NCBI RefSeq assembly: GCF_014490575.1
Contig: NZ_CP061033.1
Location: 496,001 to 560,000, forward strand
From: Corynebacterium zhongnanshanii
GTDB lineage: Bacteria > Actinomycetota > Actinomycetes > Mycobacteriales > Mycobacteriaceae
Reading direction: 5' to 3'
Length of the DNA: 64,000 bases
A program made the position numbers and the translations under genes. The notes under the pieces are model-generated. The model had not been told where the DNA came from and did no database searches. It was given only the letters and a program-made list of their open reading frames with translations. This document shows positions 43,240-54,576 of this stretch, piece after piece; position 1 is the first letter of the stretch, and the number at the start of each line of letters is the position of its first letter.

Positions 43240-45402
43240 ATGACTTCCACCGAACTCGGAAAGACCGTGGCGGAGCCTGTCCACCAAGCCGAGCAACTCG
43301 ACTTTCACGCGCTCAACGCACTGCTGAACCTGTACGACGAGAATGGCAACATTCAATTCGATAAGGATCGCGAAGCAGCCAACCAGTACTTCCTCCAGCA
43401 CGTGAACCAGAACACGGTCTACTTCCACGACCTGGAAGAAAAGATCGATTACCTGGTCAGCAACAAGTACTACGACCCGGAGATCCTGGACAAGTACGAC
43501 TTCGCGGACATTAAGGCCCTGTTCAAGCGCGCTTATGCCAAGAAGTTCCGTTTCCAGTCCTTCCTGGGGGCGTACAAGTACTACACCTCCTACACCCTAA
43601 AGACCTTCGACGGGCGGCGCTACCTGGAGCGCTTCGAGGACCGCGTCAGCATGGTGGCGCTGGGCCTGGCTGATGGTGACGTGGAGCTGGCGGGACACCT
43701 CGTCGATGAGATTATCGACGGCCGTTTCCAGCCAGCCACCCCGACCTTCCTGAATGTGGGTAAGGCTCAGCGCGGCGAGCCTGTGTCCTGCTTCTTGCTT
43801 CGCATCGAGGACAACATGGAGTCCATCGGCCGCTCCATCAACTCCGCACTGCAGCTGTCCAAGCGCGGCGGCGGCGTGGCACTGCTGATGTCCAACATCC
43901 GCGAAGCCGGTGCGCCCATTAAGCACATCGAAAACCAGTCCTCTGGCGTGATCCCCGTGATGAAGCTGCTGGAAGACGCGTTTTCCTACGCCAACCAGTT
44001 GGGTGCCCGCCAAGGTGCGGGGGCTGTGTACCTGCACGCGCACCACCCGGACATCCTCAAGTTCCTGGACACCAAGCGCGAAAACGCTGACGAGAAGATC
44101 CGCATTAAGACCCTGTCCCTGGGCGTGGTGATCCCGGACATCACCTTCGAGCTGGCCAAGCGCAACGATGACATGTACTTGTTCTCTCCTTATGATGTGG
44201 AGCGCATTTACGGCAAGGCCTTCGCCGATGTGTCCATCACGGAGCACTACGAAGAGATGGTGGAAGATCCACGCATCCGGAAGAAGAAGATCAACGCCCG
44301 TCAGTTCTTCCAGACGCTGGCGGAGATCCAGTTCGAGTCCGGCTACCCGTACATCATGTTTGAAGACACGGTGAACAAGGCCAACCCAATCGACGGCCGG
44401 ATCACCCACTCCAACCTGTGCTCGGAGATTCTGCAAGTCTCTACTCCATCCGAATTCAACGCGGACTTGAGCTACGCCACCATCGGTGACGACATCTCCT
44501 GCAACTTGGGATCGATGAACATCGCGGCAGCCATGGACTCCGAGGATTTTTCCAAGACCATCGAGACCGCTATCCGTGGCTTGACTGCCGTCTCTGACCA
44601 GACGTCCATTGATTCCGTGCCATCCGTGCGCCAGGGTAACGACCACTCCCACGCTATCGGCCTGGGGCAGATGAACCTCCACGGCTACTTCGGCCGTGAG
44701 CACATCTACTACGGCTCCGAGGAATCCTTGGACTTCACCAACGCGTACTTCGCAGCCGTGATGTACGAGGCGCTGAAGGCATCCAACAAGATTGCCATCG
44801 AGCGCAAGACCAAGTTCGACAACTTCGAGAACTCGGACTACGCTACGGGCGCGTTCTTCGACGCGTACGACCCTGCAGACTTCGCACCGAAGACCCAGCG
44901 CATCCAGGAGATCTTCGAGGCCTCGTCCATTCACACCCCGACGGCCGAGGACTGGGCAGCGCTCAAGGAATCCGTGATGGAGCACGGCATTTACAACCGT
45001 AACCTTCAGGCCATCCCGCCCACAGGCTCGATTTCCTACATCAACAACTCCACGTCCTCGATCCACCCGATCGCGTCAAAGATTGAGATCCGTAAGGAAG
45101 GCAAGATCGGCCGTGTGTACTACCCAGCGCCACACATGACCAACGAAAACCTGGAGTACTACCAGGACGCCTACGAGATCGGCTACGAGAAGATCATTGA
45201 CATCTACGCGGCGGCGACGAAGTACGTGGACCAGGGGCTGTCCTTGACCCTCTTCTTTAAGGACACGGCCACCACCCGTGACATCAATCGCGCGCAGATC
45301 TACGCATGGCGCAAGGGCATTAAGACCATTTACTATATCCGCCTGCGCCAAACGGCCTTGGAAGGCACGGAGGTTGAAGGCTGCGTATCCTGCATGCTGT
45401 AG
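43240..45402 (+). CDS. nrdE: Class Ib ribonucleoside-diphosphate reductase alpha subunit
   Basis: The 720-residue catalytic subunit has the substrate loop [20 protein letters not shown], the radical-site HSNLCSEI with its cysteine, the NLGSMN loop, [18 protein letters not shown] and the C-terminal redox tail EGCVSCML that exchanges disulfides with NrdH. It lacks the ATP-cone activity site, as class Ib enzymes do. It reduces ribonucleoside diphosphates for DNA synthesis, working with NrdF encoded 1 kb further on. A strong hairpin follows. Confidence 0.98.
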   Translation: MTSTELGKTVAEPVHQAEQLDFHALNALLNLYDENGNIQFDKDREAANQYFLQHVNQNTVYFHDLEEKIDYLVSNKYYDPEILDKYDFADIKALFKRAYAKKFRFQSFLGAYKYYTSYTLKTFDGRRYLERFEDRVSMVALGLADGDVELAGHLVDEIIDGRFQPATPTFLNVGKAQRGEPVSCFLLRIEDNMESIGRSINSALQLSKRGGGVALLMSNIREAGAPIKHIENQSSGVIPVMKLLEDAFSYANQLGARQGAGAVYLHAHHPDILKFLDTKRENADEKIRIKTLSLGVVIPDITFELAKRNDDMYLFSPYDVERIYGKAFADVSITEHYEEMVEDPRIRKKKINARQFFQTLAEIQFESGYPYIMFEDTVNKANPIDGRITHSNLCSEILQVSTPSEFNADLSYATIGDDISCNLGSMNIAAAMDSEDFSKTIETAIRGLTAVSDQTSIDSVPSVRQGNDHSHAIGLGQMNLHGYFGREHIYYGSEESLDFTNAYFAAVMYEALKASNKIAIERKTKFDNFENSDYATGAFFDAYDPADFAPKTQRIQEIFEASSIHTPTAEDWAALKESVMEHGIYNRNLQAIPPTGSISYINNSTSSIHPIASKIEIRKEGKIGRVYYPAPHMTNENLEYYQDAYEIGYEKIIDIYAAATKYVDQGLSLTLFFKDTATTRDINRAQIYAWRKGIKTIYYIRLRQTALEGTEVEGCVSCML

Positions 45403-45487
45403 CTGTAACAGGCCGGCGCGTCACAGACAACAGGCTCTGTGCGCACTGGGTCTTTGCGCTGCTCAGGCTCACAACACATAGCGAAGA

Positions 45488-45515
45488 CCCCGTCCCTTGA
45501 ACTTAAGGGACGGGG
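45488..45515. terminator. Terminator between nrdE and ferritin
   Basis: CCCCGTCCCTT (45488-45498) and AAGGGACGGGG (45505-45515) pair perfectly around a six-base loop. A second smaller hairpin, ATTCCC/GGGAAT, lies at about 45540-45555. Together they may end transcription from both sides, as nrdE and ftn converge here. Confidence 0.75.
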
Positions 45516-45569
45516 CCAACGCTAGTTAGTATCTGAGGAATTCCCTTTGAGGGAATCGAGAGGGGAGGC

Positions 45570-46058
45570 TTAGCGGCTACCCAGCTGAGCGTCAATGCGC
45601 AGCAGGCCGGATCCGTCGTTGCCCACCAGCTTCAGGTGGTCGATGATCTCGCTGACGGTAGCTTCCTCTTCGATCTGCTCGTCCAGGAACCAGTTCAGCA
45701 GGGAGCGGGAGTCGATGTCCTTGGTCTCCTCAGCCACGGCAACGATCTCGCGGATCAGGCCGGAGACGTGCTTCTCGTGGTCCAGGGCTGCCTCGAAGGC
45801 GTCCAGGGGAGTGGAGATCTTGATGGAAGGCATGTCGATGTTCTCAACATCCACGCGGGCGTCGCGGTCCAGCAGGTGGTCAGCGAACTTCTGTGCGTGC
45901 TCGCGCTCCTCGTCGGCCTGTGCGAACATCCAGTCGCGCATGCCGGTGAAGGACAGACGGTCGAGCTCGTAGCCGAGCTGAGTGTACAGCAGAGCTGCCT
46001 TGTGCTCTGCGGTGACTTGGTCGTTGATGATCTTCTGTAGTTTCTCGTTGATGCTCAT
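45570..46058 (-). CDS. ftn: Ferritin
   Basis: The 162-residue four-helix protein has the ferroxidase ligands in EHKAALLYTQL, ADEEREHAQKFADHLL and the third-helix EEETKDID-type region (VAEETKDIDSRSLLNWFLDEQIEEE). It stores iron inside a 24-subunit shell. The ATG at 46058 is preceded after seven bases by TATAGT (46066-46071 on the minus strand), suggesting a leaderless message; the longer frame at 46076 would lie in the promoter. Its position between nrdE and nrdF is typical of corynebacteria and ties iron storage to the metal-dependent reductase. Confidence 0.94.
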   Translation of the reverse strand: MSINEKLQKIINDQVTAEHKAALLYTQLGYELDRLSFTGMRDWMFAQADEEREHAQKFADHLLDRDARVDVENIDMPSIKISTPLDAFEAALDHEKHVSGLIREIVAVAEETKDIDSRSLLNWFLDEQIEEEATVSEIIDHLKLVGNDGSGLLRIDAQLGSR

Positions 46059-46370
46059 GAACCCGACTATAGACACACAATGACGGGTCTGCCACTAAGT
46101 TTGCACTGCCTTTTTGCAGGTCAGGGACCATAAACAACAGGAAAGGCTGGGTTAACTTAGGGATCGCTGCGTGATAGTAAAAATATGATCATGACCAGGA
46201 CTTTTGTAAAGATTTATGATCGCTACCGGATGAACTTCGTAGCGGCGTAAACAAGCCACTATGCCCCCACATGAGCAAAAAAATTCTTCAAAAATTTTTT
46301 CCGACGGGCGTTGCGACGGGGAGTCAGGGCAGCTTCTGACCGTTATGGGGTCTTCGTGTCGCAAAGGGGA

Positions 46371-46376
46371 TATAGT
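46371..46376 (+). promoter_or_regulatory. Likely -10 box of nrdF
   Basis: TATAGT at 46371-46376 lies 38 bp upstream of the nrdF ATG. The ten bases TATAGTCGGG are repeated in the ftn promoter on the other strand. The remaining 46077-46370 is non-coding and contains an A/T hairpin (AAAAAATT...AATTTTTT, 46278-46300). I see no clear second pair of NrdR boxes. Confidence 0.5.
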
Positions 46377-46399
46377 CGGGAAGGTAAAGTCCGATTTGA

Positions 46400-47410
<1,011 letters not shown>

Positions 47411-47482
47411 ACAGCACCCCCAAAACGTGGGTTCCGCAGCACTCATGAGGGACTCAGCTATTTAAATCGACGTTTAAGGGAT

Positions 47483-47518
47483 AACATAGGAGCTATTCCT
47501 ATGTCCCATAGGTATGTT
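47483..47518. promoter_or_regulatory. Overlapping inverted repeats in the ctaD leader region
   Basis: Three related half-sites occur: CATAGG (47485-47490), CCTATG (47498-47503) and CATAGG (47507-47512). The middle one can pair with either neighbour, and AACATA (47483) can pair with TATGTT (47513). The region is 120-150 bp upstream of the ctaD ATG. It may be a multi-half-site operator or two exclusive RNA hairpins. The other parts of 47411-47639 show no gene; CAGGAGG precedes the ctaD ATG. Confidence 0.5.
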
Positions 47519-47639
47519 TCGACGATCGGACCGCAGTTTTTCCAGCGATCAGCTCGCCAGCAGACCAGTGGATGTAAGGATCCAAAAAACTTGGGTGACC
47601 AGCACGACGAGCTGATCACCGCGTAGTCAGGAGGAACGA

Positions 47640-49337
47640 ATGACCGCAGTAGCGCCACGGGAGGGTCAAGAACTCACCCCGTCTAGGCCTGCTCCTTTCG
47701 GTAAGGCTCCACGCGGAAGCCTTGCTTGGAAGATGCTGACCACCACCGACCACAAGCTTCTGGGCATCATGTACATGATCATGTCCCTGAGCTTCTTCAT
47801 GATCGGTGGCCTTATGGCACTGTTGATCCGTATCGAGCTTTTCGAGCCGGGTATGCAGTTCCTGTCCAACGAACAGTTCAACCAGCTGTTCACCATGCAC
47901 GGCACCATCATGCTTCTGCTGTACGGTTCCCCGATGGTGTTCGGCTTCGCAAACTACGTCATGCCACTGCAGATTGGTGCGCCTGACGTTGCCTTCCCAC
48001 GTCTGAACGCCTTTGGTTTCTGGCTGACCACCGCCGGTGGTGTAGTCATGATGGCCGGCTTCCTCACCCCTGGTGGTGCAGCAGACTTCGGTTGGACCAT
48101 GTACTCCCCATTGTCTGACGCTGTTCACTCCCCAGGCGTTGGTTCCGACCTGTGGATCCTGGGTGTTGGTGTTGGTGGTGTTGGTACCATCCTGTCCGCC
48201 GTGAACATGATCACGACCATCCTGTGCCTCCGCGCTCCAGGTATGACCATGTTCCGCATGCCTATCTTCACGTGGAACATCTTCGTGACCTCCCTGCTGG
48301 TTCTGCTGATCTTCCCACTGCTGACCGCAGCAGCCCTGGGTGTTCTGTACGACCGTAAGCTCGGCGGCCACCTGTACGACCCAGCTAATGGTGGAACCAT
48401 CATGTGGCAGCACCTGTTCTGGTTCTTCGGCCACCCTGAGGTGTACGTCCTGGCGCTGCCATTCTTCGGTATCGTCTCTGAGATCTTCCCAGTGTTCTCC
48501 CGCAAGCCAATGTTCGGCTACGTGGGTCTGGTGTTCGCAACCCTGTCCATTGCTGCTCTGTCCATGGCCGTGTGGGCTCACCACATGTTCGTGACCGGCG
48601 CAATCCTGCTGCCATTCTTCGCCTTCATGACCTTCCTGATCGCGGTTCCTACCGGTATGAAGTTCTTCAACTGGCTGGGCACCATGTGGGGTGGCCGCAT
48701 CACCTTCGAAACTCCGATGGTGTTCGCCCTGGGCTTCTTCTCCACCTTCTTGTTCGGTGGTCTGACCGGTGTGATGATGGCAGCTCCTGCACTGGACTTC
48801 CACATCTCTGACTCTTACTTCATCGTTGCTCACTTCCACTACACCCTCTTCGGTACCGTGGCCTTCGCATCCTTCGGTGGTATCTACTTCTGGTTCCCGA
48901 AGATGACTGGCCGCATGCTGGACGAGCGCCTGGGTAAGCTTCACTTCTGGCTGACCTTCGTGGGCTTCCACACCACCTTCCTGATTCAGCACTGGGTCGG
49001 TAACATCGGTATGCCACGTCGTTACGCTGACTACCTGCCAACCGATGGATTCACCATCTACAACCAGATCTCTACGGTCGGTGCGTTCATCCTGGCAATC
49101 TCCGTGCTGCCATTCCTGTGGAACGTCTTCAAGTCCGTACGCTACGGTGAGGTCGTTACCGTGGATGACCCATGGGGCTACTCCAACTCCCTGGAGTGGG
49201 CAACTTCTTGCCCTCCTCCACGTCACAACTTCACCTCCATGCCACGTATCCGCTCCGAGCGTCCTGCGTTCGAGCTGCACCACCCACACATGGTCAAGCG
49301 CATGCGTGACGAGGCACACGTTGGACCTCACTTCTAA
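47640..49337 (+). CDS. ctaD: Cytochrome aa3 oxidase subunit I
   Basis: The 565-residue haem-copper oxidase subunit has 12 spans. Haem and copper ligands are visible: TMHGTIM (haem a), [11 protein letters not shown] (CuB His with the His-Tyr pair), VWAHHMF (CuB histidines) and [10 protein letters not shown] (haem a3 and haem a). It reduces oxygen to water and pumps protons, in actinobacteria within a bc1-aa3 supercomplex. The other subunits (ctaC, ctaE) are encoded elsewhere. Codon choice is biased towards few codons (many CTG, GGT, ACC), as in highly expressed genes. Confidence 0.98.
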   Translation: MTAVAPREGQELTPSRPAPFGKAPRGSLAWKMLTTTDHKLLGIMYMIMSLSFFMIGGLMALLIRIELFEPGMQFLSNEQFNQLFTMHGTIMLLLYGSPMVFGFANYVMPLQIGAPDVAFPRLNAFGFWLTTAGGVVMMAGFLTPGGAADFGWTMYSPLSDAVHSPGVGSDLWILGVGVGGVGTILSAVNMITTILCLRAPGMTMFRMPIFTWNIFVTSLLVLLIFPLLTAAALGVLYDRKLGGHLYDPANGGTIMWQHLFWFFGHPEVYVLALPFFGIVSEIFPVFSRKPMFGYVGLVFATLSIAALSMAVWAHHMFVTGAILLPFFAFMTFLIAVPTGMKFFNWLGTMWGGRITFETPMVFALGFFSTFLFGGLTGVMMAAPALDFHISDSYFIVAHFHYTLFGTVAFASFGGIYFWFPKMTGRMLDERLGKLHFWLTFVGFHTTFLIQHWVGNIGMPRRYADYLPTDGFTIYNQISTVGAFILAISVLPFLWNVFKSVRYGEVVTVDDPWGYSNSLEWATSCPPPRHNFTSMPRIRSERPAFELHHPHMVKRMRDEAHVGPHF

Positions 49338-49374
49338 AACAGTGTGTCCCAGGCCGTAACTGCCTGAGACAACG

Positions 49375-49410
49375 GGCCGTCTCCCAACTACGCGGGAGGC
49401 GGCCTTTTTT
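49375..49410 (+). terminator. Terminator after ctaD
   Basis: GGCCGTCTCCC pairs with GGGAGGCGGCC (one G-U pair) and is followed by six T. It ends the ctaD transcript 37 bases after its stop. Confidence 0.92.
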
Positions 49411-49464
49411 GCGTTGCTCACCCGATAACGAGCGCTGGAGCGGCACTGTGAAAGAATAGAGCCC

Positions 49465-50748
49465 GTGAGCACCAACAATGAGACCGAATTTCACGACGCC
49501 CTGCAGGACACCCTCAGCGACGGCAAGGCCCCAGCGATCATCACCATCACCGGCAAGAAGGACAAGCCCGGTGTGACCGCCGCCTTCTTCACCGTCCTGA
49601 CCGAATACGCCGTTCAGCTGCTGGACATTGAGCAGTCCGTATTCCGCGGAAGCCTCTCGCTCGCCGCGCTGGTGGGCGTGGCTTCCGACGAGCTCCCCGC
49701 CTTGGAGCAGAGCCTGGTGGAAACCCTGGAGCCTTACGGCATGTCCGTGAACGTGGACTCCGACGAGCACTTGAGCAGCACTCGTCCACAGTCCTCTCAC
49801 GTCATGGTTGTCATCGGCCGTCCGGTCACCGCCGCTCACATCTTCAAGATCGGCGAGACGCTGGCCAACCATGGTGCCAATATCGACGCGATCCACGGCA
49901 TCGCTGATTACCCCGTCACGGGCCTGGAGCTCAACGTCACGGTCGCAGACCCCACCCCGGGCGGTGGCGTGGAACTGCGCAAGGCCCTGGCTGCCCTGAC
50001 GCGAGAGATTGGCGTGGACATCGCGATCGAGCGTGCGGGACTGGCTCGCCGCTCCAAGCGACTCATCTGCTTCGACGTGGACTCCACCCTGATCCAGCAG
50101 GAAGTGATTGAGATGCTCGCTGCCTTCGCCGGCAAGGAGGCCGAGGTAGCGGAGGTGACGGAGCGCGCGATGCGCGGTGAGCTGGACTTCGCCGAGTCCC
50201 TGCATGAGCGCGTGAAGACCTTGGCTGGTTTGGACGCCAGCGTGGTGGATCGCGTTGCTCGCTCGATTGAGCTCACCCCTGGAGCTCGCACCACCATCCG
50301 TACCCTCAAGCGTCTGGGCTACAAGACCGGTGTGGTCTCCGGTGGCTTTATTCAGGTGATTGAGCCGCTCGCCCGTGACCTGGGCCTGGACTTCGCCCGC
50401 GCAAACACCTTGGAGATCAAGGATGGTGTGCTGACCGGCCGAGTGATTGGTCCGGTGATCGACCGCAAGGCCAAGGCGGAGTCCTTGAAGGAGTTTGCGT
50501 GGTCCAACGGCATTAAGCTCAACCAGACCGTCGCGGTGGGCGATGGCGCGAATGATATCGACATGCTCTCCACCGCAGGTCTGGGTATTGCATTCAACGC
50601 CAAGCCGGCTTTGCGTGAGGTAGCCGATGCCGCGGTGAACCACCCGTTCTTGGATCAGGTGCTGTTCATCCTCGGCATTCCGCGCTACGAGATTGAAGAT
50701 GCTGACCTCCGGGACGGCACCTACCGCCGCCCCCAGCTAGAGATCTAG
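49465..50748 (+). CDS. serB: Phosphoserine phosphatase with N-terminal ACT-type domains
   Basis: The 427-residue HAD enzyme has two N-terminal ACT-like domains (about 22-100 and 110-190), which usually bind amino acids for feedback control, then the HAD nucleophile motif D204-V-D206-S-T, the VVSGGF motif and the acidic GDGANDIDML motif. It makes serine from phosphoserine. The start is a GTG at 49465. It converges on the acyl-CoA ligase with 13 bp between stops. Confidence 0.96.
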   Translation: MSTNNETEFHDALQDTLSDGKAPAIITITGKKDKPGVTAAFFTVLTEYAVQLLDIEQSVFRGSLSLAALVGVASDELPALEQSLVETLEPYGMSVNVDSDEHLSSTRPQSSHVMVVIGRPVTAAHIFKIGETLANHGANIDAIHGIADYPVTGLELNVTVADPTPGGGVELRKALAALTREIGVDIAIERAGLARRSKRLICFDVDSTLIQQEVIEMLAAFAGKEAEVAEVTERAMRGELDFAESLHERVKTLAGLDASVVDRVARSIELTPGARTTIRTLKRLGYKTGVVSGGFIQVIEPLARDLGLDFARANTLEIKDGVLTGRVIGPVIDRKAKAESLKEFAWSNGIKLNQTVAVGDGANDIDMLSTAGLGIAFNAKPALREVADAAVNHPFLDQVLFILGIPRYEIEDADLRDGTYRRPQLEI

Positions 50749-50761
50749 CGCAGCATCAGAA

Positions 50762-52351
50762 TTAGGCCTGCTGCGCCTCTTCGTGAGCCTGGCGCAGCTC
50801 GCGGCGCAGGATCTTTCCGGTGCTGGACTTCGGAATCTGATCGATGAACTCCACCAGGCGGATCTTCTTGTACGGAGCCACATGCTCCTCCACAAACGCC
50901 ATGATCTCCTCGCCGGAGATGTCTTGCCCATCCTGCAGCACCACGTAGGCCTTGGGGATTTCCTCGCCATCTTCCTCGCGGGTCACGCCCACTACGGCGG
51001 AATCGGCGATCGCCGGGTGGGACAGCAACAGAGCTTCCAGCTCTGCAGGGGGAACCTGGTAGCCCTTGTACTTGATGAGTTCCTTCAAGCGGTCCACGAT
51101 GTAGACGTGGCCGTGCTGATCCTGCTGTGCCATGTCACCCGTGCGCAGCCAGCCGTCGCCCGGCAAGGTGGCTGCGGTTTCCTCGGGGCGGTTCAAGTAG
51201 CCCAGCATGATCTGCGGTCCTCGCACCCACAGCTCACCGACCTCGGACTTGCCCTCACCCTCGGGGAGCGCGATCTCTTCGCCGGTCTCTACATTCACCA
51301 GCTTGTGTTCGGTATTGGCGACGGGCTGGCCGATCGTGGCACGTGGCAGGTTCGGGTCAATGTTCGCGTGCGTCAGTGGGGAGGTTTCGGTCATGCCGTA
51401 GCCCTGCTGGACGTGGGTGCCCAGGCGCTTTTCCACGGCGCGGGCCAGCTCCTCGTCCAGGCTGGCCGCACCGCAGAACAGACCGCGGAGGCTGGACAGG
51501 TCGTAGTTGTCCACCATGGGGTGCTTCGCCAGCACCACGGCTACGGGTGGGGCGATGAAGGTGAATGTGACCCCGTACTTCTGGTGTGCCTCAAGGAAGG
51601 GCTGCAGATCGAACTTGGGCATGGTCAGCAGCTTGGCGCGGGTGGATAGCGCGAAGTTGATGAGTGCGGTCAGCCCGTAGATGTGGAAGAACGGCAGGAT
51701 GCCCAGGATGATGTCGTCACCGGTGACGATGGGCAGATCCGTTCCCTGCAGCGCGTTACTGACCAGCTGCCGGTGGCTGAGCTGCACACCCTTCGGTAGT
51801 CCTGTGGTTCCCGAGGAGTAGGGAAGTGCGGCCACGTCCGTGTCCACGTCGAAGGTGACCTCTGGTGGCTGGTGGCCGGCGGTGAGGATCGCCGGAAGGC
51901 CTTCCGGAGTGTCCAGCTGGATGATCATGTCCTCAGGCAAGCCGTGATTGCGCGCGCCTTCAGGGGAGACATCGCCCAGCGCGGAGATAGTGAGCAGCAT
52001 CTTGGAGTTGCTGTCCTTCAGCTGCGTTTCGACGGACTTCACCGTGGACAGCAGGGACAGCGGGCTCAAGATAGCGCCGATGCGCCAGACAGCGTGCGCG
52101 ACAATGATGAACGCCTCGGAGTTGGGACAGTGGAGCGCCACCACGTCGCCTTTGGTGATGCCTTTGTGGCTGAGCCATCCTGCCATGGCGTCAACTTTCA
52201 CGCGCAGTTCGGCGTAGGTGGTTTCCGTGTTGGTCGCAAGGTCGATGACGGCGGTTCGTTGCCCGTCTTCCTCGCTGAGGGATCCGAAGACAAGGCTGTA
52301 GAGGTCGGTGTTGTCCAGGGGAAGGGGTGGACGCTTGCTAGAGATCGGCAC
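50762..52351 (-). CDS. AMP-forming acyl-CoA ligase (FadD/4-coumarate-CoA ligase-like)
   Basis: The ANL enzyme has the P-loop YSSGTTGLPKGVQLSHRQLV, QGYGMTETSPLTH, GWLRTGDMAQQD and the C-terminal lysine in KSSTGKILRREL. It activates a fatty or aromatic acid to its CoA ester. The GTG at 52351 (529 residues) is taken as start: GAGGAG lies six bases before it on the minus strand, whereas the longer frame adds 37 residues without family similarity. It is a second ligase in the window, more like the 4CL/FadD branch than the one at 35588. The substrate is not predictable. Confidence 0.87.
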   Translation of the reverse strand: MPISSKRPPLPLDNTDLYSLVFGSLSEEDGQRTAVIDLATNTETTYAELRVKVDAMAGWLSHKGITKGDVVALHCPNSEAFIIVAHAVWRIGAILSPLSLLSTVKSVETQLKDSNSKMLLTISALGDVSPEGARNHGLPEDMIIQLDTPEGLPAILTAGHQPPEVTFDVDTDVAALPYSSGTTGLPKGVQLSHRQLVSNALQGTDLPIVTGDDIILGILPFFHIYGLTALINFALSTRAKLLTMPKFDLQPFLEAHQKYGVTFTFIAPPVAVVLAKHPMVDNYDLSSLRGLFCGAASLDEELARAVEKRLGTHVQQGYGMTETSPLTHANIDPNLPRATIGQPVANTEHKLVNVETGEEIALPEGEGKSEVGELWVRGPQIMLGYLNRPEETAATLPGDGWLRTGDMAQQDQHGHVYIVDRLKELIKYKGYQVPPAELEALLLSHPAIADSAVVGVTREEDGEEIPKAYVVLQDGQDISGEEIMAFVEEHVAPYKKIRLVEFIDQIPKSSTGKILRRELRQAHEEAQQA

Positions 52352-52521
52352 AGAGTTCTCCTCGTGGGTGATAAGTGGCACACTGACAACGTGTTTCGCG
52401 TCTTTTATGACGCACACCATAGAATACTTGGTGCTGTGACCTAACTTACATATTTTCGCCACGGGAGATAGTTTCGGGTACCCTCAGCCGCACCGACCAG
52501 CCACCTTGTCCCGCCGCGCCG

Positions 52522-54555
52522 CTACGCGGACTCATTCAACCGACGCAGAGCACCCCGCACCACCTGGCCGTCGCTCGTTTCCCAGAAATCCGGCATGGAG
52601 GCGCGAATGTAGCTTCCGTAGCGAGCCTTCGCCAAACGCGGATCAAGAACCGCCACCACACCCTTGTCTGTCACGGACCGCAACAGCCGGCCCGCGCCCT
52701 GAGCCATCAGCAAGGACGCGTGGTTGGCCGCCACTTCCATGAACCCGTTGCGCCCCGCCCGTTGGGCCGCCTGCTGACGCGCCTGCATGAGGGGATCGTT
52801 CGGCCGGGGGAACGGAATGCGGTCCATGATGACGAGCTGCAGACTAGGCCCCGGAACATCCACGCCCTGCCACAGACCCAAGGTGCCGAACAGGCATGTC
52901 TCGGGGTCCTCCCGAAACTGAGTCACCAGGCGGGAGAGTGAATCCTCGCCCTGAAGCAGTACCTTGTGAGGGCTTAAGCTGCGCAGCTGCTCGGCCATGT
53001 ACTCGGCGGCCTTCCGGGAGCTAAACAGCCCCAGCGTGCGCCCACCGGCGGCGTTGATGAGCTGCGCCACCTCGTCCACCACCGCGTCCGCGGCACCGTC
53101 GCGCCCGGGGGTGGGCAGGTGGCTGGCGACGTAGAGGATGCCGTGCTTTTTCGCGTCGAAGGGGGTGCCCACGTCCAGCGTTGTGGTGCTCTTCGCCAGC
53201 CCCCAGGCTGCTAGCATCGCCGCGAACTTCCCGCCGAGCGCTAGCGTGGCACTGGTGAGCACCACCGTCGAGTTCGAGAACAGCCGTTGTGCCAGAATGT
53301 CGGACACGCTCAGCGGGGCCACGCAGATATTCTTTTTTTCTTCCGACGCCAACCACACCACGTCGTCCTGCGATCCGGTGATGCTGAGGATCCGCACGAC
53401 CGTGTCGTGAATCTCTTCCGTGGCGGCCTTCATGGCTTGGCGCTCCGCAGCCTTGTCTTCGTCCGGTTCCAGGGAGGAGATGGATCGGTTGAGCGTCCAT
53501 GCAGCTTCCTTCAGGCTCGTTAGGGCCAGCTCGAAGTGTTGGGGCAGGCCATCCCATTTTCGGTGCAGTGGAGTGTCGCTGTTGTTCGGGTAGGCGTTCA
53601 GCTGTTCGTCGAGGGTCTGGGTCCAATTCTCGAGGGCCGCGAGGAGACGATCCCCGGCGTCGGAATCTTTGGGAAGCAGGTTGCCCGCACGTTTGGCGAC
53701 AATGCTGATGCCGGCGGGGGATAGCTCGCTGGTGGCTACATTGGTGACGCGGCCCTCCAGCTCGTGGGCCTCGTCCACCACGATGACATCGTGCTCGGGA
53801 AGTACGGCGTTATCGGACAGGGCGTCGATGGCCAGCAGGGCGTGGTTGGTGACGATCACATCGGCCTGCTGGGCGGCTGAGCGCGCGTGCTCGGCGAAGC
53901 ATTGATCGCCGAAGGGGCAGTGGGAGGCGCCCACGCATTCGCGGGAGGCTACGCTCACCTGGCGCCAAGCTACGTCGCTCACCCCACGCTCAAGGTTGTC
54001 CCGGTCGCCGTCCTCAGTCTCCTGCGCCCACTCGTGAAGGCGAGCCACCTGAGCCCCAACGGAGGTGAGTTCGTGCGCGGAGACCAGGGCATCTTCTTGC
54101 GGCTCGGAGGTGCCCGATGTGCCGTGGATTTTGTTGAGGCACAGGTAGTTGTTCCGCCCTTTGAGGATCGCGAACTCGAGGGGGCGCGGAAGGTCGTCTT
54201 CCAGGGCCGTGGCCAAGCGCGGGAGGTCCCTTTCCACCAGTTGACGCTGCAGGGCGATGGTTGCTGTGGAGACGATGACGGGATTGTCCGAGTGCATGGC
54301 ATGGTTGATCGCCGGAACCAGGTAGGCCAAGGACTTGCCGGTGCCGGTGCCTGCCTGAACGGCCACATGTTTCTTGTTGTGCATGGCTGAGGCGACGGCG
54401 TCCGCCATCTTCTGCTGCCCTGGGCGAGGGGAGCCGCCCACCGAGCGCACTGCCGTGGCGAGCATCGGCTGGATGTCCGGCGGGGTGGATGAGGAAGACG
54501 ACGAGGACTCTGACGAGGACTCTGAGGAGGATTCCGACGGGGGTGTGGTGGGCAT
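52522..54555 (-). CDS. dinG: ATP-dependent DNA helicase DinG-like (XPD family)
   Basis: The 677-residue superfamily 2 helicase has Walker A VQAGTGTGKSLAYLVPA, the DEAH box VVDEAHELEGR, four cysteines placed for an iron-sulfur cluster (CLNK, ECVGASHCPFGDQC), TSATLALGG and the C-terminal AQGAGRLLRS motif. It unwinds DNA 5' to 3', including R-loops and quadruplexes. The first 25 residues are a Ser/Glu low-complexity tract (PPSESSSESSSESS...), coded by a GAGGACTC-type repeat at about 54489-54541. It is followed by the next gene in reading order outside a 60-bp gap; upstream lies pncB, 21 bp away. Confidence 0.94.
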   Translation of the reverse strand: MPTTPPSESSSESSSESSSSSSSTPPDIQPMLATAVRSVGGSPRPGQQKMADAVASAMHNKKHVAVQAGTGTGKSLAYLVPAINHAMHSDNPVIVSTATIALQRQLVERDLPRLATALEDDLPRPLEFAILKGRNNYLCLNKIHGTSGTSEPQEDALVSAHELTSVGAQVARLHEWAQETEDGDRDNLERGVSDVAWRQVSVASRECVGASHCPFGDQCFAEHARSAAQQADVIVTNHALLAIDALSDNAVLPEHDVIVVDEAHELEGRVTNVATSELSPAGISIVAKRAGNLLPKDSDAGDRLLAALENWTQTLDEQLNAYPNNSDTPLHRKWDGLPQHFELALTSLKEAAWTLNRSISSLEPDEDKAAERQAMKAATEEIHDTVVRILSITGSQDDVVWLASEEKKNICVAPLSVSDILAQRLFSNSTVVLTSATLALGGKFAAMLAAWGLAKSTTTLDVGTPFDAKKHGILYVASHLPTPGRDGAADAVVDEVAQLINAAGGRTLGLFSSRKAAEYMAEQLRSLSPHKVLLQGEDSLSRLVTQFREDPETCLFGTLGLWQGVDVPGPSLQLVIMDRIPFPRPNDPLMQARQQAAQRAGRNGFMEVAANHASLLMAQGAGRLLRSVTDKGVVAVLDPRLAKARYGSYIRASMPDFWETSDGQVVRGALRRLNESA

Positions 54556-54576
54556 GGCGAACTCTTTTCGCTCTTC

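Noticed and set aside
46145..46165. DtxR iron box upstream of ftn
   Set aside because: GGTTAACTTAGGG keeps only part of the 19-bp consensus; too weak to call.
46278..46300. A/T hairpin as terminator of an upstream gene
   Set aside because: It lies between divergent genes with nothing transcribed into it, and the stem is only A-T pairs.
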